NCBI GenBank assembly: GCA_947491225.1
Contig: CANLIE010000026.1
Span: forward strand, 1 to 47,441
DNA length: 47,441 bases
From: an uncultured Cellulophaga sp.
Lineage (GTDB): Bacteria; Bacteroidota; Bacteroidia; Flavobacteriales; Flavobacteriaceae
Reading direction: 5' to 3'
In this document: one piece after another, positions 8,864 through 17,850 of the stretch
Layout of the letters: the number at the start of each line of letters is the position of its first letter
Numbering within the stretch: the first letter of the stretch is position 1
Program-made: the position numbers and the translations under genes
The notes under the pieces: generated by a model
What the model was told of the DNA's origin: nothing
Database searches by the model: none
Seen by the model: the letters and a program-made list of their open reading frames with translations, nothing else

Positions 8864-9463
8864 ATGAAATTAACACCTTTAATTATATTAGTATTATTTC
8901 TTATCTTAATTTCTTGCTTTTCAAAGAAAGAAAATAAGCAAAACAATACTGTCCAGAATGAAAATTATAAAAAAGACTTCCTTATAAAAGAAGACTCTAC
9001 TTTTTTAAAAATTATAAAAGAATTAGAAGAAATTCAATTTTTCCTTAGCGGAAGAGATAGTATCTTTATAACAAACAACCCAATGGACTTAACTGAACTA
9101 AACACTTTAAAACAAGTATTTTATAGTCCTTTTGATAGTGTTGAAATAGGGTTAAAAAAATATAAAAATATAGATTTGATAAGGAAATTTCATGTAAGAA
9201 GAAAGGGTGATAAAAAAGAAAATGTGCCATCAGCAAATATTATTCAGCTGAATTTTAAAAATTTTCAAAATGCCCAAAATTGGTTTGACAGTTATGACAA
9301 AAGCATATACAGAAGAATAATAGAGAATAAACCAAAAACTACTTTATGGTTAGATGAAAATAAAATTTATTTTATACAGACATACCGAACGCCAAATAGA
9401 GATCCTTTAAATATTATAAAATCAACTATAATTAAAAAACTAGAAAATTATAAAGATATTTAA
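8864..9463 (+). CDS. Hypothetical lipoprotein
   Basis: 199 aa from the second in-frame ATG. An earlier ATG at 8837 would add nine residues ahead of a clean signal peptide (MKLTPLIILV...LISC) and sits on the promoter's likely start point. The lipobox LISC and the following SKKENK linker predict an acylated periplasmic or outer-membrane protein. The mature part is Lys/Asn rich, with mixed alpha/beta character and no motif I recognise; it ends in a LENYKDI helix. It stands alone between the SusC operon's upstream region and a tRNA gene on the other strand, and no function can be assigned. Confidence 0.75.
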   Translation: MKLTPLIILVLFLILISCFSKKENKQNNTVQNENYKKDFLIKEDSTFLKIIKELEEIQFFLSGRDSIFITNNPMDLTELNTLKQVFYSPFDSVEIGLKKYKNIDLIRKFHVRRKGDKKENVPSANIIQLNFKNFQNAQNWFDSYDKSIYRRIIENKPKTTLWLDENKIYFIQTYRTPNRDPLNIIKSTIIKKLENYKDI

Positions 9464-9524
9464 GTCTAAAAAATAAAACTTTTAATATCCAAAGTTACTA
9501 AGTAACAAACCTAGTATAAATATA

Positions 9525-9552
9525 AAAAGCCCTACATCTCTGTAAGGCTTTT
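9525..9552 (-). terminator. Rho-independent terminator of the tRNA gene
   Basis: Inverted repeat AAAAGCCCTACA / TGTAAGGCTTTT with a TCTC loop and one G-T wobble, followed on the minus strand by a short T run. It sits just downstream of the tRNA and may also stop the lipoprotein transcript from the other side. Confidence 0.75.
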
Positions 9553-9561
9553 GTTTGTCTG

Positions 9562-9635
9562 TGGTCCCACATGGGCTCGAACCATGGACCCCCTGATTAT
9601 GAGTCAGGTGCTCTAACCAGCTGAGCTATAGGACC
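9562..9635 (-). tRNA. tRNA with CAT anticodon (elongator Met or Ile2)
   Basis: Folds as a 74-nt cloverleaf on the minus strand. The acceptor GGTCCTA pairs with TGGGACC, the D-arm is AGCTCAGCTGGTTAGAGC, the anticodon stem CCTGA/TCAGG encloses loop CTCATAA (anticodon CAT), and the T-loop is GGTTCGAGCC. Discriminator A; CCA is not encoded. The D-arm and lack of initiator features exclude initiator tRNA-fMet. Whether it is elongator Met or lysidine-modified Ile2 cannot be settled by eye. Confidence 0.95.
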
Positions 9636-9712
9636 TGCATTTTGCGGATGCAATATTACTATTTATTTTATTACAATGCAAGCCAAGAAGGCAGTTAATT
9701 TACATTCTTTTT

Positions 9713-10126
9713 TTAATCTTCTGCTGTTGGTATTTCTTGGCACAACTCAAATAACACTCCATTTGTGGTCTTAGGATGTAAAAATGCAACCAGTTTATTA
9801 TCTGCCCCTTTTTTAGGCTTCTCATTTAAAACAATAAATCCTTCTTCTTTTAGCCTTGCAATCTCTGCAACTATATCATCTACAGCAAAAGCAATATGGT
9901 GTACGCCCTCTCCTTTTTTTTCTAAAAACTTAGCAATAGGGCTATCTACACTTGTGGCTTCTAATAACTCTATTTTATTGGGTCCTGTTTTAAAAAAAGA
10001 AGTTTTAACTCCTTCAGATTTTACCTCTTCTTCTTTATAGCTTTGTCTTCCCAAAAGTTTTTCAAACAAGATGTTAGAGGCTTTTAAATCCTTCACTGCT
10101 ATACCTATGTGTTCTATTTTTTTCAT
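9713..10126 (-). CDS. mce: Methylmalonyl-CoA epimerase
   Basis: A VOC-superfamily protein of 137 aa that interconverts (2R)- and (2S)-methylmalonyl-CoA in the propionyl-CoA/succinyl-CoA route. Metal ligands of the family are visible: His in IEHIGIAV, His in VHHIAFAV and Glu in LFELCQE, along with KIELLEA and the linker LNEKPKKGADNKLVAFLHP. I start at MKKIEHIG, the usual N-terminus; another ATG two codons upstream (10132) is possible, while further upstream Met codons overlap the promoter element. Cytoplasmic, single gene, divergent from rbfA. Full length for the family. Confidence 0.93.
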   Translation of the reverse strand: MKKIEHIGIAVKDLKASNILFEKLLGRQSYKEEEVKSEGVKTSFFKTGPNKIELLEATSVDSPIAKFLEKKGEGVHHIAFAVDDIVAEIARLKEEGFIVLNEKPKKGADNKLVAFLHPKTTNGVLFELCQEIPTAED

Positions 10127-10144
10127 ACTCATTTTATCTAACAT

Positions 10145-10152
10145 CAAAATTA
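10145..10152 (-). promoter_or_regulatory. -7 promoter element for mce (TAATTTTG)
   Basis: Exact TAnnTTTG match on the minus strand, 12-18 bp upstream of the two plausible mce start codons. It forms half of a divergent promoter region with the rbfA element on the other strand. Confidence 0.55.
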
Positions 10153-10220
10153 CAACAATAAATCTTTTTACTTTACATAGTAAGTACTAGCCTTTTATAG
10201 GACTCTAATAATATAAATTG

Positions 10221-10228
10221 TATTTTTG
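10221..10228 (+). promoter_or_regulatory. -7 promoter element for rbfA (TATTTTTG)
   Basis: Exact TAnnTTTG match ending only 4 bp before the rbfA ATG. Transcription would start at or next to the start codon, so the message may be leaderless. Confidence 0.5.
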
Positions 10229-10232
10229 CCTT

Positions 10233-10625
10233 ATGGAAACTCAAAGACAGAAAAAAATAGGGGGCGTTATACAAAAAGATATTGCTGATATCTTACAACG
10301 TGCAGTGATTGATGGTGGTCTGCGCAGTACGCTAATATCTGTTTCTAAGGTGGTCGTAACAACAGACTTATCCATTGCCAAGGTGTACATTAGTATTTTT
10401 CCGCACACAAAGGCCAAAGAACTATTAGATGGTATAAAATCTAATCAGCCATTAATAAAACATGATCTTGCTCAACGCACCAAAAATCAATTGAGACGTG
10501 TGCCAGAATTATTATTTTTTATTGATGATTCTTTGGAATATATAGATGGTATTGAAAAATCACTTAAAGGAGACGAAAATCCAATACAAAATCCTGATTT
10601 ATTGGAACGAAGAAAAAAATCTTAA
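10233..10625 (+). CDS. rbfA: Ribosome-binding factor A
   Basis: 130 aa, standard RbfA size. It assists 30S maturation at the 5' helix of 16S rRNA. Start chosen at METQRQKKIGGVIQKDIADIL, the typical N-terminal helix; the KH-like core follows (LISVSKVVVTTDLSIAKVYISIFP) and the signature RVPELLFFIDDSLEYIDGIEKSL near the end. The next gene begins 2 bp after its stop, so it is translationally linked to the permease gene, a recurring pairing in Bacteroidota as I recall. Confidence 0.95.
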   Translation: METQRQKKIGGVIQKDIADILQRAVIDGGLRSTLISVSKVVVTTDLSIAKVYISIFPHTKAKELLDGIKSNQPLIKHDLAQRTKNQLRRVPELLFFIDDSLEYIDGIEKSLKGDENPIQNPDLLERRKKS

Positions 10626-10627
10626 AA

Positions 10628-11836
10628 TTGAATTTTCCACTGTACATCGCTAAGCGATACATACGTTCCAAAAGCAGCCAAAGTGCTGTAAACATTATTA
10701 ATTTTATTACTTTTTTAGTTATCGTAATTGGATCAGCAGCACTTTTTATTGTATTGTCTGGATTTGCAGGATTAAAAACTTACAGCCTTAATTTTAGTGA
10801 AAGCTTTGATCCTGATTTAAAGGCTTCTCCCACAACAGGAAAGTTCATTTCAATTTCACAAGATCAAGAAAAAAAATTAACCGCAGTAGATGGTGTGTTG
10901 GCTTTTTCAAAAGAACTAGAAGAAAAAGTCTATTTTTTACACAAACAAAAAAGTCATATTGGTTATATTAAAGGCGTAGACAATAGCTATAACAATGTTA
11001 CAAATGTTGATAGTACTCTATACTTTGGAGAATGGGGTGTAGATAATTTAAGAGGTGTTATAGGCATTGGTATTGCCAATTTATTAAGTCTGAGTGTCAA
11101 TAATTATAGAAGCCCCCTGCAAGTATTGGTTCCAAAGTCTAAAAAAACAGCTTTTATGAACCAAGGTGCTATAAATGCAACACCTTATAACCAACATAAT
11201 ATTGTATTAAGCGGAATTTATAATGTCTCTGATGATTTAAATAAGAAGTATCTATTTACAGGCCTTACCGTTGTTCAAAAGTTACTAGAAAAGGACAGTT
11301 CACAAATATCTGGTATCAATTTTAAGATTGATGAAACCAAAAACCTAGAAACTATAAAAAACAATATTACTTCTATTTTAAAAGATTCGGTTGTTCTAAA
11401 AGATAGACAAGAACAAAACAGTACGTTACACCGGATGCTAAATACAGAAAACTTAGCAACATACCTTATTTTTACCCTTGTTCTTATAATTGCATTATTT
11501 AATGTGGTTGGAGCCATTATTATGATGATTTTAGACAAACAACAAAATTCTAAAACATTATACCATTTAGGAACCACTATTAAAGAATTACGTAGAATTT
11601 ATTTTGTTCAAGGAACCTTAGTTACAAGTATTGGAGGGTTGTTTGGTGTTCTTATTGGGTCTATCCTAATATGGTCTCAACTAGTTTTTGGTTGGTTAAA
11701 AATAAACGCTTTCTTAGCTTATCCTGTAGAATATAAACTAATAAATGTTGTAATTGTATTGGCAACCATTATTGTATTAGGAGTAATAGCCGCAAAAATT
11801 GCAAGTAGTAGAATTAGTAAAAAGTTGATTACTTAA
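10628..11836 (+). CDS. LolC/LolE-type ABC transporter permease (FtsX-like domain)
   Basis: 402 aa. Membrane segments near residues 25-48, 277-303, 323-348 and 370-392 surround a large periplasmic domain, the classic LolC/E topology. The N-terminus NFPLYIAKRYIRSKSSQSAVNII is characteristic of the family in this phylum, which fixes the start at a TTG codon; no suitable ATG is present. These permeases work with a LolD-like ATPase to release lipoproteins from the inner membrane or, in related systems, for macrolide or cell-division export. No ATPase is adjacent. Probably co-transcribed with rbfA. Confidence 0.85.
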   Translation: MNFPLYIAKRYIRSKSSQSAVNIINFITFLVIVIGSAALFIVLSGFAGLKTYSLNFSESFDPDLKASPTTGKFISISQDQEKKLTAVDGVLAFSKELEEKVYFLHKQKSHIGYIKGVDNSYNNVTNVDSTLYFGEWGVDNLRGVIGIGIANLLSLSVNNYRSPLQVLVPKSKKTAFMNQGAINATPYNQHNIVLSGIYNVSDDLNKKYLFTGLTVVQKLLEKDSSQISGINFKIDETKNLETIKNNITSILKDSVVLKDRQEQNSTLHRMLNTENLATYLIFTLVLIIALFNVVGAIIMMILDKQQNSKTLYHLGTTIKELRRIYFVQGTLVTSIGGLFGVLIGSILIWSQLVFGWLKINAFLAYPVEYKLINVVIVLATIIVLGVIAAKIASSRISKKLIT

Positions 11837-11902
11837 TAAAATAGTTTCTATTTAGACCCAAAACCACAAATCTTTTATATTTATTACTTAAGATTTATCT
11901 CT

Positions 11903-12895
11903 TTAGGAAAACTGATAATCACCAAATTTATCTAGCACCTCATCAAAAGCAGCAAAAACATCTACTGCAGCATCACTTGTTACCATTTTCATACGGTGTT
12001 CCTTAAAATTAGGAATACCTTTAAAATAGTTAGTGTAGTGCCTTCGTGTTTCAAAAACACCTAGTTTTTCGCCTTTCCAATCAATAGACATTTGCAAGTG
12101 CCTGCGAGCAGCTTCAACGCGTTCTTGCATTGTTGGTGGTGCTTTGTGTACTCCTGTTTTAAAAAAGTGTTTTACTTCATTAAAAAACCAAGGGTTGCCT
12201 ATGCTTGCTCTACCAATCATTGCACCATCTAAACCATATTCATCTCGCATTTTAAGGGCAGCTTCAGGTGTATCTACATCTCCATTTCCAAAAACAGGAA
12301 TATACATTCGTGGGTTATTTTTTACTTTCGCTATCGGTTTCCAATCTGCATTACCTTTATACATTTGCACACGTGTTCTACCGTGTATGGAAATTGCCTT
12401 GCAGCCCACATCTTGTAATCGTTCTGCAACCTCAACAATCTTAATAGAATCTGTATCCCAACCCAAACGGGTTTTAACAGTAATTGGTAATTTGGTGTGT
12501 TCTACCATTGCTTTGGTTAAAGAAACCATTAAATCAATATTCTTTAATATGCCAGCGCCAGCACCTTTACAAACTACTTTTTTAACAGGACAACCAAAAT
12601 TTATATCAATAATATCTGGACCAGACTTTTCAACAATCTCTACGGATTGTAACATAGAATCTAGATTGGCGCCAAAAATCTGTATTCCTACGGGACGTTC
12701 TTTTTCATAAATATCTAATTTCATTACGCTTTTTGCAGCATCACGAATTAAACCTTCAGATGAAATAAACTCTGTATATACCACATCTGCGCCTTGTTCT
12801 TTGCACAGTGTACGAAAAGGAGGATCGCTTACATCTTCCATTGGCGCAAGTAATAGTGGGAAATCTGGTAATTGTATGTCTCCAATTTTTGGCAT
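11903..12895 (-). CDS. dusB: tRNA-dihydrouridine synthase (DusB type)
   Basis: 330 aa flavoenzyme reducing specific uridines in the D-loop of tRNAs. TIM-barrel start LLLAPMEDVSDPPFR (FMN binding), catalytic Cys102 in DINFGCPVKKV, substrate-site VKTRLGWD, SIHGRTRVQMYKG, and IPVFGNGDVDTPEAA / DGAMIGRASIGNPW binding the flavin phosphate. Complete at both ends and convergent with the permease gene; a weak inverted repeat (AAATCTT/AAGATTT, 11868-11896) lies between their stops. Confidence 0.95.
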   Translation of the reverse strand: MPKIGDIQLPDFPLLLAPMEDVSDPPFRTLCKEQGADVVYTEFISSEGLIRDAAKSVMKLDIYEKERPVGIQIFGANLDSMLQSVEIVEKSGPDIIDINFGCPVKKVVCKGAGAGILKNIDLMVSLTKAMVEHTKLPITVKTRLGWDTDSIKIVEVAERLQDVGCKAISIHGRTRVQMYKGNADWKPIAKVKNNPRMYIPVFGNGDVDTPEAALKMRDEYGLDGAMIGRASIGNPWFFNEVKHFFKTGVHKAPPTMQERVEAARRHLQMSIDWKGEKLGVFETRRHYTNYFKGIPNFKEHRMKMVTSDAAVDVFAAFDEVLDKFGDYQFS

Positions 12896-12899
12896 TCGG

Positions 12900-12907
12900 C
12901 AAATTTA
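12900..12907 (-). promoter_or_regulatory. -7 promoter element for dusB (TAAATTTG)
   Basis: Exact TAnnTTTG match on the minus strand ending 4 bp before the dusB ATG, again suggesting a leaderless or near-leaderless transcript. Confidence 0.5.
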
Positions 12908-12992
12908 CAACTTATCCTTTTACTTAAAAAACAGAAAACATTCTATCTTATACGTAAAGCGTGTAACTATGGGAGCATCTTTTTATTTTACC

Positions 12993-13024
12993 AAAAAACG
13001 GGAAATCCAATGAAGGAAATCCCG
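12993..13024 (-). terminator. Terminator downstream of the OmpA-like gene
   Basis: On the minus strand GCGGGATTTCC, TTCATT and GGATTTCCCG form a hairpin with an internal loop, followed by six T. It lies about 40 bp past the stop of the OmpA-like lipoprotein gene. Confidence 0.7.
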
Positions 13025-13060
13025 CTTTACTAATTTATAGTTATTGGTAAGTGTATTTTC

Positions 13061-13888
13061 TTATTTGTTTGCCATTAAAGCAAAGAACTTATCTATGTTT
13101 GGTAAAATCACAATACGTGTTCTTCTATTTTTGGCTCTATTTTCTTTAGTATCATTAGGTGCTAAAGGCATATAGCTACTTCTACCAGATGCAATCAATT
13201 TTTCTGGTGCAACATTATATTTAGACTGTAACTTACGAACAATTGAAGTTGCTCTAAGTACACTTAAATCCCAATTATCTGTTACTTTAGGAGTATTAAT
13301 AGATCTAGCATCTGTATGACCTTCTACCATAACTTCTATACTAGGCTCAGAGTTAATAACATCTGCTAACTTTTGTAAAATAGCATCTGCTTTATTACTT
13401 ACGTTATAACTAGCTGTGTTAAATAGTAATTTATCAGAAATAGAAATCATTACAACAGTATCATCAATATCTATTGCTATGTCTTCATCTTCATTTAAGC
13501 TATTATTACCTATTGATTTTTGTAAGTTATATGAAAGTGCCAAATTCATAGAATCTTTTAGGGTTTTTGCTCCCATTAACTGCTCTGGACTTACGTTTTG
13601 CAATGTTTCACGCATTTTTTCTTTTACATTATTAGAAATAACAGCTCCTTCTGTAGTAATAAGTTTTGCATCATTCTCTTCAGTTAAAGCAGTAATTTTA
13701 GAATTATACTCTGAAACTCTTGCTTCAATTTTAGCAAATTTTGCTTCTAACTCTTCTTTTTCAACAGCAGTCTTAGTTAATTGACTTTTAGTAATTCCAT
13801 GCTCTTGTTGTAATTGTACGTACTTTTTTTTAGAAACACAAGACGCCAATAAAACAACTGAAGCTAATGCTAATGATATTTTTTTCAT
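13061..13888 (-). CDS. OmpA-family lipoprotein (peptidoglycan-associated)
   Basis: 275 aa. Lipobox LLASC (Cys16) after a short leader; residues ~25-75 are a heptad-rich coiled coil (LQQEHGITKSQLTKTAVEKEELEAK); residues ~150-265 form an OmpA-like peptidoglycan-binding domain with VEGHTDA, NWDLSVLRA and NRAKNRRTRI, containing the Asp and Arg that bind diaminopimelate. It tethers the outer membrane to the cell wall. Monocistronic, with its own terminator. Complete. Confidence 0.93.
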   Translation of the reverse strand: MKKISLALASVVLLASCVSKKKYVQLQQEHGITKSQLTKTAVEKEELEAKFAKIEARVSEYNSKITALTEENDAKLITTEGAVISNNVKEKMRETLQNVSPEQLMGAKTLKDSMNLALSYNLQKSIGNNSLNEDEDIAIDIDDTVVMISISDKLLFNTASYNVSNKADAILQKLADVINSEPSIEVMVEGHTDARSINTPKVTDNWDLSVLRATSIVRKLQSKYNVAPEKLIASGRSSYMPLAPNDTKENRAKNRRTRIVILPNIDKFFALMANK

Positions 13889-14161
13889 AATTTATATATT
13901 TTTTTCTTTACATAGATACGCATAAATTAAAGAAATAGATTTTTTTAGTTTAACTATAATATGTTATTATCTGATAATCTGTATTTTATAAAGTGTTTTT
14001 TTTAATATTAATAATTTTCCATATCTCTTTATTAGATGAATCAAAAAAATGGTTGCACGCCTCACAATATCTTAATTTCTATATAGGGATTATCATTTTC
14101 TTTAAATTTTCTAGTTGCTTATAAATAATAGACCCTAATAAATAACCTGTAAAATATAAAC

Positions 14162-14169
14162 TATATTTG
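14162..14169 (+). promoter_or_regulatory. -7 promoter element for lepA (TATATTTG)
   Basis: Exact TAnnTTTG match 21 bp before the lepA ATG. The 300 bp between it and the OmpA-like gene is AT-rich and otherwise shows nothing I can identify. Confidence 0.55.
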
Positions 14170-14190
14170 CAGCTAGTTTTACGAAGAGAA

Positions 14191-15987
14191 ATGAAGAATA
14201 TTCGAAATTTTTGCATAATTGCACACATAGATCACGGAAAAAGTACACTTGCTGATAGATTATTGGACTTTACTGGATCCGTAACAGATCGGGAAAAACA
14301 AGATCAACTTTTAGATAGTATGGACTTGGAACGAGAACGTGGTATTACCATAAAATCTCACGCCATACAAATGGATTACGAATTTGAAGGGGAAAAATAC
14401 ATTCTAAATTTAATAGATACTCCTGGGCACGTAGATTTTAGTTATGAGGTGTCTAGATCTATTGCTGCTTGTGAAGGTGCTTTACTTATTGTAGATGCTG
14501 CACAAAGTATACAAGCGCAAACAATATCTAATTTATATTTAGCTTTAGAAAACGACTTAGAAATAATACCAATATTAAATAAAGTAGATTTACCTAGTGC
14601 AAACCCTGAAGAAGTTACAGATGATATTGTAGAACTTTTAGGATGTAAACCAGAAGATGTAATACATGCTAGTGGTAAAACAGGTTTTGGCGTGGATAAT
14701 ATTTTAGCAGCAGTTATAGATCGTATTCCTGCACCTAAAGGAAATGTTAATGAACCACTACAGGCCTTGGTATTTGATTCTGTTTATAATCCGTTCCGTG
14801 GCGTAGAAACTTACTTTAGAGTTATTAATGGTGAAATTAAAAAAGGACAAAAAATAAAGTTTGTAGCTACTGGTAAAAGTTATTTTGCAGATGAAGTTGG
14901 TACGTTAAAGCTGTCTCAGGTTATAAAACAAAGTGTAAAAGCTGGTGATGTAGGTTACTTAATTACAGGTATTAAAGATGCTCGTGAGGTAAAAGTAGGT
15001 GATACCATTACAGACTCTGTAAACCCAACAGTAAATCCTATTGCTGGTTTTGAGGATGTAAAGCCAATGGTATTTGCTGGTATTTACCCTGTAGATACAG
15101 ATGAGTTTGAAGAATTACGTTCTTCTATGGAAAAATTGCAGTTAAACGACGCTTCTTTGGTTTTTGCACCAGAAAGTAGTGCTGCTCTTGGTTTTGGTTT
15201 TAGATGTGGTTTCTTAGGAATGCTACATATGGAGATTATACAAGAACGTTTAGAGCGCGAGTTTAATATGACTGTTATTACAACAGTTCCTAATGTTAGT
15301 TACCATGCTTTTACACGCAAGGATCCAAATACTCCGCTCATTGTAAATAACCCTACAGATTTACCAGATCCGTCTAGTATAGACCGCGTAGAGGAACCTT
15401 ATATTAAAGCAACCATTATTACAAAGTCTGACTTTGTAGGTAATGTAATGTCATTATGTATAGAGAAGCGTGGACAAATTACAAATCAGAATTACTTAAC
15501 ACCTGAGCGTGTAGAATTATCTTTTGATATGCCACTTGCTGAAATTGTTTTTGATTTTTATGATCGATTGAAAACGGTTTCTAAGGGCTATGCTTCTTTT
15601 GATTATACACCTATTGGTATGCGTGTTTCTAAATTAGTACGTGTAGATATTTTACTAAACGCACAACCTGTTGATGCTTTATCTGCTTTAATACATGCAG
15701 ACAATGCCGTACATATTGGTAAAAAAATGTGCGAAAAACTAAAAGAACTTATACCAAGGCAACAATTTGATATTCCTATACAAGCAGCCATTGGTGCCAA
15801 GATAATATCTAGGGAAACAACAAAGGCCTTACGTAAAGATGTAACAGCAAAATGTTATGGTGGTGATATCTCTAGAAAACGTAAACTTTTAGAGAAACAA
15901 AAAAAGGGTAAAAAACGTATGCGCCAAGTAGGTAATGTAGAAGTACCACAAGAGGCGTTTATGGCTGTTTTAAAATTGAATGATTAA
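14191..15987 (+). CDS. lepA: Elongation factor 4 (LepA)
   Basis: 598 aa, exactly the usual LepA length when started at [19 protein letters not shown]. GTPase motifs in order: AHIDHGKST (G1), RGITIKS (G2), DTPGHVD (G3), NKVD (G4) and an SGKTG-type G5; then EF-G-like domains and the LepA-specific C-terminal domain ([18 protein letters not shown]). It is a ribosome-dependent GTPase that back-translocates or remodels stalled ribosomes and aids 30S assembly. Single gene with promoter and terminator. Confidence 0.97.
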   Translation: MKNIRNFCIIAHIDHGKSTLADRLLDFTGSVTDREKQDQLLDSMDLERERGITIKSHAIQMDYEFEGEKYILNLIDTPGHVDFSYEVSRSIAACEGALLIVDAAQSIQAQTISNLYLALENDLEIIPILNKVDLPSANPEEVTDDIVELLGCKPEDVIHASGKTGFGVDNILAAVIDRIPAPKGNVNEPLQALVFDSVYNPFRGVETYFRVINGEIKKGQKIKFVATGKSYFADEVGTLKLSQVIKQSVKAGDVGYLITGIKDAREVKVGDTITDSVNPTVNPIAGFEDVKPMVFAGIYPVDTDEFEELRSSMEKLQLNDASLVFAPESSAALGFGFRCGFLGMLHMEIIQERLEREFNMTVITTVPNVSYHAFTRKDPNTPLIVNNPTDLPDPSSIDRVEEPYIKATIITKSDFVGNVMSLCIEKRGQITNQNYLTPERVELSFDMPLAEIVFDFYDRLKTVSKGYASFDYTPIGMRVSKLVRVDILLNAQPVDALSALIHADNAVHIGKKMCEKLKELIPRQQFDIPIQAAIGAKIISRETTKALRKDVTAKCYGGDISRKRKLLEKQKKGKKRMRQVGNVEVPQEAFMAVLKLND

Positions 15988-16020
15988 CTTAGTTATTCAG
16001 TAAATCATATTTTAGATATA

Positions 16021-16052
16021 AAAAAACCTTTATTTAAAAATGAAGGTTTTTT
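16021..16052. terminator. Bidirectional terminator between lepA and the LytTR gene
   Basis: Ten-base perfect stem AAAAAACCTT/AAGGTTTTTT with a 12-nt loop. It lies between the convergent stops of lepA and the response regulator and has A/T tracts suitable in both directions. Confidence 0.85.
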
Positions 16053-16055
16053 GCT

Positions 16056-16820
16056 TTATTTCTCTAACCACTTTCTAAAGTCTGATGTTGTTGAGGAACT
16101 AGTTATTAGTTTTTCTTTACTTGTTTTCATCTTAACTAATAACCTATTCTTAAAATGATTTTCTAAATTTTCTATAAAATCTATATTAATGATTTCACTT
16201 CTGTTAATCCTATAGAATTTTTTTGGGTTTAATTGTTCGTTTAACACACCTATACTTTGCGAAATGGTATGCCTTTTTCCATTAGCATCAATAACAACAC
16301 AAAAATCTCCAGAAGCATTAATAATACTAATATCTGTAACATTAAGTAATTGTATTCCTTTTGGTTTTTTAATTACAAAGCGTTTTTTGTAATTTTCTGA
16401 TTCTTCTTTTAAAGCAGATTTTAAAATATCTATTACTGAATGATTTATTACACTATAGTTACCTTGATTAAATAGTACTTGGTATTTTTCTAGCGCCCTA
16501 TTGAAGTCTTTTTGTGAGTATGGTTTTAGTATATATGCTATTCCGTTAGTATTAAAAGCTTTAAACAAATATTCATCATAAGCGGAACAGAAAATTATTG
16601 GGCAATCTATGTCTATTTCATCAAACAAATCAAATGATACTCCATCTAGCAACTGTATGTCTGATAAAATAAAGTCGTATGTATTTTGATTTAGAAGTTT
16701 TTTGCCGTCTGCATTGGAACGCGCCCAATCATAGCTAATTTCTTCATCAAAAAAGCTTTGTAAACTAGTAACTAATTTTTGATGTGCTGGTATCTCATCT
16801 TCTAAAATTAAAATATTCAT
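16056..16820 (-). CDS. LytTR-family response regulator
   Basis: 254 aa. The receiver domain (~1-125) has acidic residues Glu7-Asp8, phosphoacceptor Asp54 (ILSDIQL), and the conserved Lys in YILKPYSQ. The LytTR DNA-binding domain (~150-254) is recognisable by FYRINRSEIINIDFIENLENHFKNRLLVKM. It would be phosphorylated by the LytS-like kinase encoded 10 bp upstream and bind DNA to control transcription, plausibly of the adjacent receptor gene. Complete. Confidence 0.93.
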   Translation of the reverse strand: MNILILEDEIPAHQKLVTSLQSFFDEEISYDWARSNADGKKLLNQNTYDFILSDIQLLDGVSFDLFDEIDIDCPIIFCSAYDEYLFKAFNTNGIAYILKPYSQKDFNRALEKYQVLFNQGNYSVINHSVIDILKSALKEESENYKKRFVIKKPKGIQLLNVTDISIINASGDFCVVIDANGKRHTISQSIGVLNEQLNPKKFYRINRSEIINIDFIENLENHFKNRLLVKMKTSKEKLITSSSTTSDFRKWLEK

Positions 16821-16830
16821 AAACTAAAGA

Positions 16831-17838
16831 TTAGCTACTTAATTTAATAATTGGAATAAAAACTTCAAATCTTTCACCCATATCTATTATTTTAACTTTA
16901 TCATCTGATAAAAGACTATAACGTGTTTTTAAGTTATCTAAACCTGTACCAAAAGACTCATCACTACTTTTGATTTTTGATTTTGTGTTGGTAACAATCA
17001 ACCAACCATCATTAATACATATGGTTGTCATTATTTGTTTATTATTTTGAGACTTATTATGTTTTACTACATTTTCAACCAAAATTTGAATTGCACCTGT
17101 TGGTACAAATTTATCTGAAAGTGATATGTTTTTTATAATTTCAAACTCATAATCATTCTCAAAACGTGTTTTTATTAAAAAAATATAATTTTCTGCAAAA
17201 TTTATTTCTTCTTTAAGCTCCATTACTTCCGCATCCTTTGTTTTTATCAAATACCTGTAAACCAAAGACAATCTGTTGATGTATTCTTTTGCCTTATTTG
17301 GCTTATCATCTATTAAAGCATCTAATGTATTTAAATTATTGAATAAAAAATGTGGATTTAATTGTGAGCGCAAGAACTTTAACTCATTCTCTTTCTGCTC
17401 TTTTTGAATATTAGATATTTTTATTTGACTCTCATAAAATTTCTTTGCTAATATCAATCCAAATACAAACCCTGTATCATATGTAGAGTCAAAAATACCA
17501 TTAAGGATTAGATCATACCATTTAGGGAATTTATTCCAATCATTACTCCCAGACCAAAACTCTAGAGTATAATCTAAGCTGCCAAAAAAAGACAGTATAA
17601 TCAGTCCAAAAAAGGTCAATGAAAAGTAATCAGTCCTTTTTATTAGGAAATTTGGTATTACCCAATACATAAATAGTAGAATAATACAAAATGAAGTGAT
17701 AATAGCAGATGGGATATCTACTAAATATTCTATAAGTTCATTTCCTACTTTATAATAAGAAATACAATTAAGGAGTATAAAGATAAAATAAACAATTACT
17801 AATACACTATAATCTGTTTTATTAAGACGTGTATTCAT
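16831..17838 (-). CDS. LytS-type sensor histidine kinase
   Basis: 335 aa. Four membrane segments (about 13-30, 40-60, 71-88, 118-132) without a large periplasmic sensor, a coiled linker, then the His_kinase domain with His163 in LRSQLNPHFLFNNLN, the N-box VENVVKHN and a glycine-containing FGTGLDNLKTRY ATP lid. Autophosphorylates and passes phosphate to the LytTR regulator just downstream. It begins 12 bp after the stop of the receptor gene, so all three are one transcription unit. Confidence 0.92.
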   Translation of the reverse strand: MNTRLNKTDYSVLVIVYFIFILLNCISYYKVGNELIEYLVDIPSAIITSFCIILLFMYWVIPNFLIKRTDYFSLTFFGLIILSFFGSLDYTLEFWSGSNDWNKFPKWYDLILNGIFDSTYDTGFVFGLILAKKFYESQIKISNIQKEQKENELKFLRSQLNPHFLFNNLNTLDALIDDKPNKAKEYINRLSLVYRYLIKTKDAEVMELKEEINFAENYIFLIKTRFENDYEFEIIKNISLSDKFVPTGAIQILVENVVKHNKSQNNKQIMTTICINDGWLIVTNTKSKIKSSDESFGTGLDNLKTRYSLLSDDKVKIIDMGERFEVFIPIIKLSS

Positions 17839-17850
17839 TTTATAAATATA

